From Plasmodium malariae (Eukaryota > Apicomplexa > Aconoidasida > Haemosporida > Plasmodiidae): a DNA stretch of 64,000 nt. The stretch is taken from assembly GCF_900090045.1 (NCBI RefSeq), contig NC_041788.1:1-64000 (forward strand), in the 5' to 3' direction. A model generated the notes under the pieces. The model made no database searches, was not told the origin of the DNA, and saw nothing but the letters and a program-made list of their open reading frames with translations. The position numbers were made by a program, and so were the translations under genes. Shown in pieces: positions 26,205-40,848 of this stretch; the first letter of the stretch is position 1; every line of letters starts with the position of its first letter.

Positions 26205-28610
26205 AAGATTCATATTTCTAAATGGAACATATTGTAGTTTTCCTCAATAAAAAACATGAAAAATATTGGAATAAATTTTATTGTAATTATTAAGAATAAA
26301 TAGATAAATTCATACCCATTAACATGATAAGAATTTTTCTCGTAATTGTGATTGCCTCAGTTAAAATTTTAAGGAAAATGAGATTTACATAATATGAGAA
26401 GCCTTATACACATAATGAATAAATTTTACGAATGATACAACATTGCATTTAATTATAATTTATTCGTTAGTATTAAAATTCTTTTACAAATATTGCAATT
26501 CATACAAAAATTATTGCCTTTGTGTGCAATATATCATTATATAAAATTATTACATTATAAACGTTAATTCTATGAATATACACAAAGACTATATGAATTA
26601 ATTTAAATATGGTAAATTTTAAGGAATAGTAATACAGGTAAAATATATTAGAAATATATATAAAAAAAAAAAACTTTTTAAATAATATTTCTTTGTAGGA
26701 AAACAAAAGTATATATATATTTAAGATAATTGTACATGAAATCATGTAAACTATACATTCCCTTACCTAAAAATTGAACCTCTGAATGAGCATACCAATT
26801 TTTTTAGTTAATGAAATATATAATTATTTTAAATAAGAAGTAATGTTTTGAAAATTTATATTCGAAATTATTTTATATTTATCTTTATTTATTTATATAT
26901 ATTATATAATAATAGAATTATTTATTAAATATAAAAAGACATGAAACGCATGCAAAATTTATTGATACTCAAAATTATTTATAGCCATATAAAATTACAA
27001 GCGAAGTGTCACATATCGAAAAAATTAAAAATATGTAAAAGGATGATGAAACAGATTTTATGAATATGGAAGGTTCCATATATTTTCCTATAGAAAAATA
27101 CAAATCTTTTTTTAGCTGTAAATATGTATTATCTTAGATACGCATTTACTTTCCATAAAGGGGAATTTAATCAAAGATCACAGATGTGTTATAATAAAAA
27201 TAAAACAATTCTAATACTCGTATTTATTAAAATAGAATAATAACTAACAAAATAAATAATAACGTATATAACAATTCTATTACAATCCACATTTCTATAA
27301 TAATTATAGAATATTTCTTAGAAATAACTTAAATTTTGAATCCGTATAATGAATTATATAGAGAAAAAAGGAATATAACTTCTATTTTTATATTTTTAAA
27401 AAAATGAAGGTATAAATATGAAAGAATTAGAAATCATCAATATAAGTTATAATTATTTTTATATATTAATAAAATAATATTAAAATATTACTTAATATAT
27501 TTGTAGACACTATGAAAAGTATTACTAACATATAAACCAATACTTATGCATTATTAAAGTATTGTAAAAATTATACATATTTTTTAATAACTCCTAAAAT
27601 TATATAGCTTTTAATAGATATATAACTCATTCTTTGAAATTTACAATTAAAATATAAAAGAAACGTTTTTCTCTATAATATAGATAAATGTCTTACTAAA
27701 TTTTATTCCTTGATGTAATTGTTGAATGATACACAATATATATAATTATAAAATTTCAATATAATATATATTTAAACAATTTATAAAAAGTTTAATTAAC
27801 ACTACAGTTAGTAACAATAATAAAATTATATATGATATTAATGCTTCACTTAATTATAAAGACATAGTATCTCGTGACTAATTGTCATAAATGATTTTCT
27901 ATTAAAAAAGATATTTTTTCATTATATATTCATAGATTTACAAATATATAATTAATAAATAATAGAATACGGTTAAAATGATTCTTATGCTAAATATGAT
28001 TTTTTACATATATTCTATAGAACTTTTTTATAGATTAAATATTAAGTGTTCATTACGTAAATAAATACATATATATAAATATAATAAAATACTTTTAGTT
28101 TATTGCGTTAGATATTAAGAAAGTTACATTTATTTTGTAATAAAAATAATAATTTTCATACTGGAATTACGTCAACAAATAATCACATTAGTTTAGTACA
28201 AGAAAAAAAAAAAAAAAATCAAACGAGAAGTTTTTAAATCAAATACAAATAATAATATTACAAAAAAATTGTATGAACAGTACAATTATATATTACTTTT
28301 TACCTACATATGTACATTCTCATAAGAATCTATTTAAATATACGAGTATATATTACCCCATAATATTTAATTAAATTGAAATAATACTCTATATTATATA
28401 GTTAAAACGCTCAAACATTCAAATTTACAAATATACTAATAAAATATTTATTTAATCTTATATATCAAAACTATCTAGCTATTCATACTTACATTTATGT
28501 AATTTAAGCAGTTCTATATATCTTTATAAAATATAAGACTAACTATGCTACATTTATTTAATCATATTAATTCATACTATACATAAATGAAAATATTTAT
28601 TTTATCTAAT
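26205..28610. other. AT-rich intergenic DNA with weak relics
   Basis: AT-rich spacer. A plus-strand fragment at 27039-27137 (DDETDFMNMEGSIYFPIEKY) has coding-like composition and may be debris of another gene. The open stretch at 26500-26745 (minus) is AT-driven and not called. Nothing else was recognised. Confidence 0.4.
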
Positions 28611-29436
28611 CTAATAAATCTTCTTCATAATTCTTTTATGTTTTTTATATTTCATATAAGTAAAAACAGGACCTAACATCAACATGACAATTAGCATGAA
28701 TAATATAACAAGAAATAATGTAAAATCATAATATTCTTCTAATTTTTTTTTCTTAAAAAAACCAAATATTGTAGTTTGTAATGATGCTAATAATACCCAC
28801 GTGAGCGCTAAAGTAGGTAAACACATTTTATGTCCAATCTTTTCACGCACTAATTTTTGTTAAGTCTTATTGCTAATTGACGACCTTTTTTTAATAAAAT
28901 CTATGTAATCAAGGTTCTTGAAAACATTAATTTCAAAGTGATATCATTTTTTTCCTATATATATTAATTTTTTTCGTTCCTTATATTCCTTATCAAATTT
29001 TTTTTTATAAAATGAACTTCTGCTTCATTGTATGTTCGTTTCTTTGTTCCCCTTTCTATTGTTGGATGTAACATTTTCATCGTTCTCTTCATCATTAATT
29101 ATCTATTGTTCTGATTCTACAAAATTTGAATGATTTTTTTATTCACATTCTGCCAGTAATCTGACATTTCTTAAATATAATTTCATATGATACTTATGCT
29201 CTCTCTTTGATATATTAAACTTACTCTACTAAAAAAAAGATTTATATATTATTTAAAAGAATAATTAATTTCAATCTGAAAATTAGAATTGATAAAAATA
29301 AGAACCGGATAATAAAAAATACGAATTTCTTTAAATAATATAGTCATACCTGTTCAATGTAAAAATTGCATATCCAGGATAAAAGTATAAACATACCGAT
29401 ATTAATGAAAAATATTGACTAAATTTTTTTCTGCAT
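28611..29436 (-). pseudogene. fam-l: fam-l-like exported protein, pseudogene
   Basis: Exon 1 (29436-29350, 87 nt) reads MQKKI, stop, SIFFINIGMFILLSWICNF and ends at a GT donor. This is the fam-l/fam-m signal exon with codon 6 turned into TAG. Exon 2 (29228-28611) keeps the PEXEL-type RLLAE near 29.17 kb and a degenerate KNLDYIDFIKKRSSISNKT block aligning with fam-l FKELDY. The last 80 codons (28850-28611) are open, with two hydrophobic segments and the basic end YMKYKKHKRIMKKIY. At least six in-frame stops interrupt the rest of exon 2. The same frame can be followed almost throughout, so decay was mainly by substitutions. Family: fam-l or a close exported relative. Confidence 0.75.
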
Positions 29437-29900
29437 GATATATAATTTTAATATAGTACTATATTCAGTAGGAAAAAAACAAATTATTCTTTAATATATT
29501 TTAATTATATTTTTTACTATATTTATTTTATTATTTTCCTATTTATTATTAATAACGTAATAACGTATATATAATTAAAATTTTTTTTACAAAAAATACA
29601 AAGAATGGAAACTCTAAATATATAATATATAATTTATATCTTTATGTTATTTATAAGAAATTAATTTTAATAAAAATAATATAATTTGAATTTATTCATA
29701 AATATCCAAAATATATAATTTAATATAGTACAGTAATTAAATAATTTTTATATAATTCTTTTCGAAAAAAACAAAAATAAACAAATATATACATAATCTT
29801 CTAATATTTCAAATTATTAAATATATTTAAATGTATAAAGTATAGAATATATATTATGTATTATACTATATATTAAGAGGATAATTTGCAGTTTTAATGA
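29437..29900 (-). promoter_or_regulatory. conserved 5' flank of fam-l/fam-m locus 2
   Basis: Flank upstream of the fam-l pseudogene, matching those of the other fam-l/fam-m loci. AAAGTATAGAATATATA lies at 29837-29853, about 400 bp upstream of the start. The shared pattern TTGAATTTATTCATAAATAT is near 29685. A regulatory role is inferred. Confidence 0.4.
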
Positions 29901-30884
29901 TTCTTTCTTATTAATAATGCTAATTTTGTAAATATTACATAATGGAACGAATGTTTATTATTGTAGTAAAATATTTATTATCGTAACAATATGATAATAG
30001 TAATAGTAATTAATAGAGGAAACGTTTTGAACAAATTATGTATTATATTAATTATAAAAATTAAAAATATTGAATTAATTACGATATATAATGTATTTAA
30101 ATAATCATATTAATATGATACCCAATAATATATATAAAAAATATATACTTCAGAGCTAATTGAAAAAAAAAATTATTCATATTATTAGCATAATTTTGAA
30201 AATAATAATTTTTAAATGATTTTATTATATATCATTATTTGTAAGCGAAATAACTGTAAACTCATGGAATTAATTTATTTTTACTGTTTATTACCTAAAA
30301 ATATATATTCAGAAGAAACATAAATATAATAAAAAATAAGAAGCAAAAAATTGAGATAAGAAGTAAAATTTCCTTGAAAGTATTTAATACATTTTTCTCG
30401 GTTCAATAATGTATCAAATGAAGTATATAAAAAAATAATTATAATTTATAAGATATAATATACACATAATAAATAAGAATATATTTTAATAAAATATGTT
30501 ATTTGGAAATATTTTTTTTATAGTAATTGAAAGAATATATTATTTTTCTATTTGTTCTTTTTCATAGCAATAATACCCGGAACAAATTCTAAGGACACAT
30601 TAAAAAATTAACATAAATAAATAATATTTTATTAAAAATAACTTTACAAAATATATATTATACACCTTAATAATTTTATACTTTATGTATTGTATGTTGA
30701 GCATGTAAATTATAAATATATCAAAAGCATAAAAACATATTATAATTATCCGATGTAAAACTATATACTATTTTTTACTTCAATAAATATTATTCATCAA
30801 ATTAAACAATTAAATGTTTTAAAATAAAACAATTTTAAATTAACTCCTATGCATTTTGCTCTTTTAACATACATATATATATAT
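29901..30884. other. AT-rich intergenic DNA
   Basis: AT-rich spacer between the fam-l pseudogene and the cysteine-containing relic. Nothing recognisable. Confidence 0.5.
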
Positions 30885-32180
30885 TATTGTCTTGAAGTCA
30901 TATAGTGAGACTCTTAGTTTTTTTTGAGATTTTTCCTAATACGGTAATCTCACATTTATAAGTACAGTTAATGTTTTATTATAAAATATATGCAAAAATA
31001 TTTTAAATATTCATAATAATATATATATAACTTGCAAAATGTATTACTAAATTGAACCCTTAATTCCGCAGAATCCTCCAAGTCATTTACTTATAAACAG
31101 GATTTTTTAATTTTAACAATATTCATTATTTCTTAATATATTTTGATCATTTTTCATAACAAATAAACATTTATTTATATGAATTATATATAATTTTCTC
31201 AATTTAAGCATTCATATACAAAAAGTTTATTTTTCTAGTAAAATATTTTATTATATATTTTCACGTACTTATAGCATAAGAATTGTTTTTCTTTGCATAT
31301 ATATCTCAAAAATCTTTGCCTATTTTTGTGTAATATATTTTTTATATTTAATATGTTCCATTATTAATTCATTGTAATAACGCACTTTAATGAACAGAAG
31401 ATATTAATTTTCCATTTCCACAATACAATTTTCATATTTTTACTAGATTTATAATACCATGTTTATAAAAAATAAATTTTTCATTTACATATTTAATTTT
31501 TATCGCAACTAATATATTATTTATGTAGTTTCGTATATAATTAACCAAATAAATCAATATTTTACTTTTTTACAAAGAAGACATGTTTCATTTTTCAGCC
31601 CTTATTATAATTTAACACAAAAATTATCTGTTTCACTATTTCTAAAATTCTCCCATAATTCAACTGCATATGTATCCTTATCATCCAAGTTAAGACATAT
31701 AATTGATTATATAATAGTCATATTAGTAGATATGATACAATAAATAAAATAATTTTTGTACATAGATGGAAAATATTACAAATGAATAACTCCCTTATAA
31801 ATAGCACGTATGTTCAAAAGCATACATCTTTTAAAGCATATTAATTAACTGCATGAAAGTACTAAATCTCAAAGATATACAGATCTAATAAAATTCTAAT
31901 TTTTCATTTACTGGTACAAAAAAAATCTACTTCTAAAGCTACGGTGAATGCATTTATCTTTATATTTTCACTTATTATATTTACATTTATTTTAGTATTA
32001 TTCACGTTTCCTTTTGCTTAGTACTAAAAATTAATTTACTCAAAATTTTGAATGTTTCACAGTATCCCTGTAATATGTTACTACAAGAAATTACTGTTTC
32101 AATAGTGCTGTATATATAAATATGCAATTTATCTAATAATAGTTTACTTCACTTATACTCTTCTTTGAGCTTTAATAAGA
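30885..32180 (-). pseudogene. cysteine-containing gene relic, family unknown
   Basis: A series of minus-strand coding fragments in consistent order: LLKLKEEYK then SKLLLDKLHIYIYSTIET (32.18-32.10 kb); VISCSNILQGYCETFKILSK (about 32.1-32.05 kb); KINAFTVALEVDFFCTSK (about 31.93 kb); LNLDDKDTYAVELWENFRNS then ETDNFCVKL (about 31.69-31.62 kb); VNDLEDSAELRVQFSNTFCK (about 31.1-31.05 kb); and NCTYKCEITVLGKISKKTKS (about 30.97-30.91 kb). Stops separate them. The amino-acid diversity and recurring cysteines argue for a former extracellular or secreted protein rather than chance frames. I cannot name the family. Both flanking intervals are featureless. Confidence 0.4.
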
Positions 32181-35100
32181 AAAAATAATAATATATATAT
32201 ATACGAAATTCCCCAATACAGATAAACGGTTATGTGAAAGAAATAGCAAATTCGTCTTAGAGAAGTAACTATATAATGTATGCTGTTCAAGATTGTAAAT
32301 TATAAATGTTTAATTACATATTCCTTCGTATATATGAAATAGAATTCTGAACAATTTAACTTAAATGCATTTTGAAAGGAGTAACAAAAAAGAAAAGATT
32401 AGAATAATTTTTTTTAATAATAACTTTACAAATATAATAGTATATAATTATGATTTTAATAGTATTATAAAAAATTCATATATAAATTTTCACATAAAAA
32501 GCATAGCAAGATAAAAAAAATAAAAATAGTATATGAAATTGAAAGACAAATATTTTTCGCAAAAAAAATATGAGTAATACAGGCACAGAAATATAAAAAG
32601 CAGATAATTTTAATTGGAAAACCAATATACGAATTATTGTTGAATATTAACATACTTAGGATACATTTTATTTCTTATATGAAATCCATTCATACAATAT
32701 ACATGAATAAAAAAGAGGCAAAAAGAGCAAAATAATAATTCAATAAACGTATAATTGTCAGTAGATGTAACAGATAAGCAGAATTATAATGAGATTTAAA
32801 TAAAAATTCGTAATATTAACACTATATCATATATAAACACAGGATTAATACATAAATACAAACATTTATGCTAACATAATTATATGATTAGTAATGTTAT
32901 ATGTTAGGGAACTCAAATTTTAAAAAATGCATACCAGAACAATAGAATTTTATAATGAATAAATTATTCATAGCACGATCCTACATAATCCAATAAGATT
33001 AAATGATACTTATTAATACATTAATATTATATAACGTATTTTACATTATAATAATATGCACAAATATAACTTAATCATTTATTCTAGAAAATACTTTTTA
33101 AAAAATGTTACTTTTATAATTTGATACTACAACATATTTATGTATATATATAAAATTATACTCGTAAAATTAAGACATATGTATAATCAAAATAATTTAT
33201 TTTTTTTGTTTTTCAAGTATATTATTACTTAAGACTGTTAACAACATAATTTTGTGCTAATAATTATGAACTATATTTTGTATAATATAAACTATAAATT
33301 TAAAAACCTAATGGCTCTTTATAATTTTATATACGACAATATTTACATTTCGTTCTTTTATATATTAGATGAAAAAGAAATATAACTTGTTATTCAAAGA
33401 ACTCCATTTTCTTAAATATATTTACTTTTACATATATTTCAGGCTTCATGATGTAATAACTTTTATTCATACAGCATTTGCATAACTTATGTTATGTTAT
33501 TATTTTACATAAAAATATATCCAATTTTACATTAAATATTATCTTTTAAAGAAAAACATAAATAGTATATTCATAATATTATGAAGCCAACTTCATTAAT
33601 TTATATGAATTTTTAATAATATTGTATAATTTTTAAATAAATATAATGTATAAATTACAGTATAATAAAAAAAATTATAATGATATAATAATAGAAAAAT
33701 GTATTAACAAAGAAAAAAATATATATTCATATTTTTATAAAATAATAAAAGAAGAAAATAATATACATTTTCTATAAACATTTTAAAACTAAATTTATTC
33801 ATATTTTTTGAAATTATTTCAAATACTTGACAAAATAATATTCTGTTGTTTTTGGTAAATATTAATCCACAATTATAAGTTCATTATATAAAATATTTTT
33901 ACATATATTTATGTAATATATTTGAATACATAAATATAAATAAAATATATTTTTAAACATGATAATTTGTTTTTATTTATAATCCACTATAAATTATTAT
34001 TAACATATTTAATGAAAACAAAATTAAGTAAAATATATGATATTAAAATAAAAATAACAGAATAACGAACAAATAAATCCTATATAAATAAATTAATATG
34101 TAACTCATTATGAATGATTTATTAAAAATAACCATAATAACGTAATTTCCTGGGTAATTAGCTACAAAATTTTAAAATTAAAATATATTTTTTTAATTTT
34201 CTTAGCATTCTCTATATAATATGCACTTGTTTCAAAAGAAACATTAAAATAAGTAACAGTATACGTATATTATATTATACTAGCAATTGTTTTTGGTTAG
34301 AAGTTTAAACTGTTCTTCATTTTCATTTAATTGTTCGCTCCTTAAAGGTATTTTAATAATTCAAAATCTATTTTATTTTTCATACAATTTAATCATATAT
34401 TATTATTAAGAAAACATTTTCTTATAATTAAATGCAGCAAAAATCAAATAAATATACTATATATTTTTAGTCAGCTTATTAGAATATACTTATATAAATT
34501 ACAGAAAAACAAAAGCAAAGTGTCAAAAATTTTTGATTTGCCTATTTTGATATATGATTCAATTTACATTCAATTATTATGTTATTTTTTATTTCAATGT
34601 TATAATTAATTTTATATTATTTCGATTATATTGCAAAATTTATTATATTATAAATATACCTTAATTATACTTTATAGTTAGAATAAGTAACCATACATAA
34701 TTTTGTTAATTATTACACTAAGTATATACTTTTACTTAATCAAATTTTTGTACAAATGAATAGATTTATATCTAGAATTGATAATACTCCCATAAAAAAA
34801 AAATTAGTATATATTAAAATATAACATATTAATAGTATTGAAAGGAATAATATATACTATAAATAAAGAATTTATAGGTAATAAATATAAAAATAATATT
34901 AAGTATCACAAAAATAAGTTAATGCTAAGAATATTCCGCAAATTTAGAAACAATATAGATTAATTTATATATCGTTATTTATCACATATTTATACAATAT
35001 ACATAATATGAAAAAAATATTAACGATATAATTAAAACAATATAATAACCTATAACAAAAATAAATAAAAATAATAAGATAAAAAAATCAAAGAAACAAA

Positions 35101-35659
35101 GACACACTATGAATACCAATAATTACTCAGTTTATAGATTATTTTTCCTAGTAAAGTAGTAGGAAAAAAAGGAATTATTTACACTGCTACAGGTAATATT
35201 ATTTATACATATATGTCATAATTTTAAAAATAAGATAGATAAAACTATATATATATTACTGATAATTTTGCAAAATAAAGACTATAATACTTGTTGATGC
35301 AACTTATATGTAATTTGTATTGTTAGTTGTCTAGCTTTTTCTTCATAAAGAGCATATGAATTTTATATTCAACATATAATTGACTCTGATTTAATATCAT
35401 AATATTATTTTGATACATCTTCAGCTGTAATTTATTCATTTAAGGTTAAATTAGATAATAATCGTACGAATATATAGTAATGTATATGATTATTTTACAA
35501 TACTTATATAAATACATATATATATAATAATTTTATAATTCCCTTCTATTAAAAAAAATTAATCAAAAATTACACTACAGATAAATAATAATAATATATT
35601 TTTTATTCTTTTTTTAGACTGTTATTTACATTAAACCAGGATATTAATGTACAGTCATT
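32181..35659. other. intergenic DNA upstream of STP1 (plus)
   Basis: About 3.5 kb of AT-rich DNA without a recognisable gene. The open stretch at 32465-32653 (minus) is AT-driven. Just before the STP1 start, TATTCTTTTTTTAG (ending about 35618) could be an acceptor for a 5' UTR intron, as in the other STP1 copy. Confidence 0.5.
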
Positions 35660-38197
35660 ATGGATAGTTGTTTTTCCTCGGTAATCTTCATTATTTTTTA
35701 ATATTTATAAAGTTAAGCATAAATTATATAATTATGATAAAAAGTTATAATAAAACTAACCTAAACATTAATGTATAAATAATTCTTAATAATTCTTTTT
35801 GTATCTAGGAACTTAGTGCTCTAGGATTCGGTTCATTCACGTTCTTTGGAGAACCAAAATTTAATCGGCTTAGACAATTAATTAGTGATAAAACTAGTTC
35901 ATTAAGTAAAGTAAATGATAAAAAACTATTTAGGGAAAAATGCTTTGAATTGGCTGATTTACTAATTAAATATAAGGCTCCTCCTGCACATTATAGTCAA
36001 CAAAAGGAAAAATGGGAAGGAGCAATAAGAGATTGGTTCAGAAGATACTATAAAGACCTAAAAAATTATGGCGGATGCTTTATAATTTTAGATGAGGAAG
36101 ATAAAAAAATTTTACAATTAATATATGATGCAGAAGATTTCTGTGAGGAAAAAGAAAGTAAAAAACCAAATAAAAAATGCCTTCAGGAAGCACGTGATAA
36201 TTCCTATAATTGTGATAGTAAGTGTTCAAGTGAAATTAATCAATATAATGCTTGGATTGTAAATAAGAAGAGCTATTTTGCCAATGAGAAGGAAAAAATT
36301 TATCAGAAATGTAAAAAAGACGATACTTTATTTTCATTTCCAAAACGGTCTTGCGATGTTTTTAAAGCTCAAACTTTTGAAACAATTCTTGAATGCAAGA
36401 CCTCGAAACTGACTACACTGAAAAGACCTGAACAAGAAAAATTATCTCTTTCTCAAGATCAAACTCAAGATACTAAAAGTAATCAAATTAAAAGTGAGAA
36501 ATCTACACAACATGATGTATCACAAACTTCAGAACGTTCCGAATCTACTTCAGGAATACAATCTCACGCATCAGCAGATTCATTACCTAAAATTCAGTCT
36601 TTGGAAAGTGCAACGCCTGAGACTGCAGAAGAACTATCTTCAAAAACCGATGTATCATTAATTTCTGGAGATTCTGAATCAACAGATTCAAAATTACCAA
36701 AACCTTTTACATATTCCCCAAATAATGAAGGTTCACAAGAAACCCCTTATAGCCAAACAAAAACTCTAGCTCCTAATACTCTAGTTACTGACTTACAATC
36801 TCGTGCTTTACTTAAACTTCCTAAATTTTCAGGTATAATTAAATCTCTATATTTTTATATTCTTTAATTAACTCAAGTAAATAATATATTTATTTATAAA
36901 ACTATTACAGGCCAAGAACAAAATTTATCTGTAATAAACACATCATCTATCTTAATAACCATTCTTCTTATTATGGTATTTTCCATTTTTATTAAAGTAA
37001 ATTTAAATAAAATTATTAAATACATGATATATATTTGAGTTTAGTAATAATTTATATTATAAATATATTTTCTCTATATTATAGTATGCTTTAACAGTGA
37101 TGTTCAAAAAAAAAAAAAAGATAAAGAGAAAACAAATGAAATTCCTTAGAATACTACTACCTTCTTTCTCTGAGAGAAAAAGAATATTTTTAACAAATGA
37201 TCAATTGGTTCAACAAAAATATAATAATAAAGAAATCACCAAAAAAATAAAAATAAAAGAACATAACATAAAACAAAATGTAAACTCCTCAAAGAGGAAA
37301 ACGGAAAGGACAAAAACTATTATAGAAGTACATATGGAAGTACTTCAAAAATTTAGAAATGAAGAATGGGATTTAAAAAAAAGAGAATATTTGGAAATAT
37401 GCTTGGAGGAGTTCACAGAAGGCCAAACTAGAGACTATCCTAATTTAGAAAGTGACCAACTATTAGCAGAATGTACTAAAAACAGTAGAGGCACTAAAGA
37501 ATCCATAACTCTATGCAATAAGTGGATAAAAAGATACAAATATCTTTCTGAAAAATTGAAAAAAGAAGATTGGTTTAACAGCTTGAAAAATGAGTGGAAA
37601 AGAGAACGAGAATACATAAAAAGAAGTAATGAATTAAATAATAATATTCCAAATGACACCCCAAATATTTCATCATTAGAAACAGAAAAAGATATATGGA
37701 GACAATGGATATCAAAGAAGGGTCGGATTATAGAGCAGTATTTGGAATATGAATGGTTTAGCGGATTAACGGAAGAATTACAGAATACTTTAGATGAATA
37801 TGGAAATGACAGAAATAAATATAATGTATCACTAATTGATTTGGAAGAGTTGGAACAAAAAGGATGTAGTGAAGAACTATATAAATACGTAAAAAAAAAA
37901 TTACTAGAAAAACTGTGTATACTTGTACTTATGACAATATTAGAAGAATGCAAAAAAGAGGAGAATACAGAGAATAGTGAATCATATTTGGATAATTCCA
38001 TAAATGAATGCAAATTAGGAAAAAATATTGATGAAAAATCAGGAATTACAGAAAACATAAATAAAGATATAGGAAATGTTTTGGAGTACATGGAAAATAA
38101 GGAATCTTATAGCAATAAAGGAGAAGAACCTTTTATACAGGAACTGAATGATTGGATAAGAGAAGAAAATACATATATATATTTTATAAACAATTAG
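35660..38197 (+). CDS. STP1: STP1 protein (SURFIN-related)
   Basis: Four exons: 35660-35680 (MDSCFSS), 35809-36832, 36911-36996, 37085-38197. Introns are GT..AG and phases 0, 1, 0 match the minus-strand copy; about 747 residues. The N-terminal Cys-rich domain (about 8-210) carries LKNYGGCFIILDEEDKKILQ, DAEDFCEEKE and CDSKCSSEINQYNAWI. A Ser/Thr/Gln/Glu-rich stretch (about 211-348) follows. Exon 3 gives one membrane helix (about 360-377, ILITILLIMVFSIFIK). Exon 4 (378-747) is the basic-then-acidic, W-containing cytoplasmic domain: KKKKKIKRKQMKFLRILLPS, TIIEVHMEVLQKFRNEEWDL, EKLKKEDWFNSLKNEWK, IWRQWISKKG. Exons 1 and 3 are exactly as long (21 and 86 nt) as in the copy at 20029-22576. The cytoplasmic exon is the most similar part, the low-complexity linker the least. 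Intact, no stops; family role as for the other copy. Confidence 0.92.
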
Positions 38198-40816
38198 AAC
38201 AAATTATAAATATCCTGGGAGAAATTATATTGATATAACCTATAAAGAGATAGGGACAAATTTAAATGTATTCGAAGAATAATTTATTGAAATAAAATGA
38301 TATATATAATGTAAAATTGCTAAACTATGCGATATTGAAAGGAAAAACACAAAAAGATAACTATAAAGTAAAGGAAAAAATAAAAGTAAAAATTATTTGC
38401 GAAATAATAACATTGAAACAGAGTTATATAAAAAAAATTCGAATTATATATAAATTTTTTTAATTCTATAAGAATATCTAAAACACGTTATATTAATACT
38501 TGAATCAATAATAATAGCCAATTGCCAATGTATAAATAATAAAAAATAAATTTCATACTATAAATTTTAGCATACTAATTCAGCAAAATTTAAGAAATGC
38601 TTTTTTTTTTATTACTTAATATATAACTTCTTTCAAAAAATCATAAGATATATTGAACTTATAACTTGTGCTTTTAAAATGTATATTTACTTTTTAATAT
38701 ATATTAAATTATTACATTATCTAATACTGGTATCCTTCCTGTCCCAGATAAAATATTAAAGCTCAGATTAGTATATACGTATGAATTTATATAAATATAT
38801 ATATATTATATTGTATATATTTTTTTTTCCTTTCTCTTTTAAATAATTAATGTGTTTATAATTATTTTATCTAATTTAATATTTAAATATAATAATAATA
38901 TAATATTATATCCTTATTAAAATAAATAATATTTTACTTTGTTTAATAACAATATCTTTTTCAATGAACCATTGGAAAAAATGAATAAATATATTCTTTA
39001 GTATTTTATTTTTCTTTTATATTAATATAAGAAGAAACAAGTTATTATAATAAGAACTTTATAATATATAAGTTTTAAAAAGATTATTAAATCTATTATT
39101 AACTGGATACATAATTATGAAGTATAATATAATTTTTTATTAATAATAAATATTACAATAATATACTTATAATAAATAATTGATTAATATATTCTTACAA
39201 TATAATTAATTAATAATAGTTTATTATATTTCTTATATTAGATTCTTTATATTTAAAATATATATATATCTTCCGCAAGAACTCATATGTTATATATGTA
39301 AGATATGCTGTTATCTAAAATAAAATATTAGAGTATTTTTTGAGTACATAGAAACTACAATGAATTTTGCTAATTTAATACAAAAAAAATTATAAAAATC
39401 CCATAGCTTTAATTTGAGGGGCTATATATTCATAAATGTATATATATATATATATGTGTATAACATTTTTATTATTTGTAAAGGTCTATAAAGGAAATGT
39501 AGAATATATATTTTTATATATAAAATTTTATTGTTTTTTCGTAATATATTATTAAAAGTACTATAATAATTAAGAATTAACAAGTAAATCTACTTTATAT
39601 TGATATTTCTAATTTTTTTATTATTTTTTGTTTAAAAACTACAACTCAATTTCTTTTAAAGCTTCTTTTAATTAATTTTAGAAAAAATTCATAAAACATA
39701 GTATAAATAATATATAATTAAGTGTAATATTATTATTAATGCAAGTTCAATAATTTTTATTTCTAAATTTAAATAGGAATTCATTTTTTTTATATAAAAT
39801 TCATGAATATGGAAATTCCTTATGATATATTTTATCCATATTAATGATATATTATATGGAACTCCTATTAAGAATCTTTAAATCACAAATAAAATCTATG
39901 ATTCATTCTTAATTATTTCGATATTAAACTAAAAACGGCTAATATATTTTTTGCACAGAATTATTAATGTATATATATTTTAAATTATTAACAATATTAT
40001 TATGAGTAAAGTTCATGAAAAAAAGCATTTACATATGAATCAATTTTATATCTTTTTTAAAAATAAATATTCATTATTCATACATTAAAACAGTGAAAGT
40101 TTACAAGCAACAATTAAAAAAATTTTAAATAAAAACATTATCAATATATTTATATTAGAATTTTTCATATAAATATTATGTTTATTGAATTTTTATATAT
40201 ATCTCGATACATTTTGTCTTACAATATTTTATACAAGGAAAATATGTTACTATTATTATAACATTTATATTATAATATATATAAAAACTAAAATAAGAGA
40301 AATACCTTATATATATGTAATGATATAAAATGCATTATCCAAGTACAAAAATAATTTTTTTTTTTCATTATGTACATGCATATATATATATATATATATA
40401 TATAAATGAAAACAAATATAATTAATGTATTAATGTATGATATATTACAAAAAATATAAATTTATGAGAAAGGTATTTAATTTATTCATTATCAATTTAT
40501 TACATAAAAAAAATAATTTATACATAGTATATATATTTATACTGCTTCAATAGATATACATCAATCGTAGTATATTAATAAATTATAAAAAAAGTTTAAT
40601 TAAATATAAATACTATATTTAAAAATAATTTACATATGTTAAGAGTTATTTAGTACAAGTAACTGTGATAATTTTTTTTTCATTTTTTCATAATCTTCTT
40701 TTTGTTGGGGTAAAGTATTTTAGTGAAAGTATATTTCCATACTAATATAAGTATATTCTTATTATGTAATCAAAGATACATAATAATTGCACCTTAAAGT
40801 TAAATTAAAGGAACAA

Positions 40817-40848
<32 letters not shown>

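Noticed and set aside
26500..26745. Open frame of 81 codons, minus strand
   Set aside because: Composition is almost only F/I/Y/K/N/L with no motif, as expected by chance in such AT-rich DNA.
32465..32653. Open frame of 62 codons, minus strand
   Set aside because: No family feature, no splice partner, AT-driven composition.
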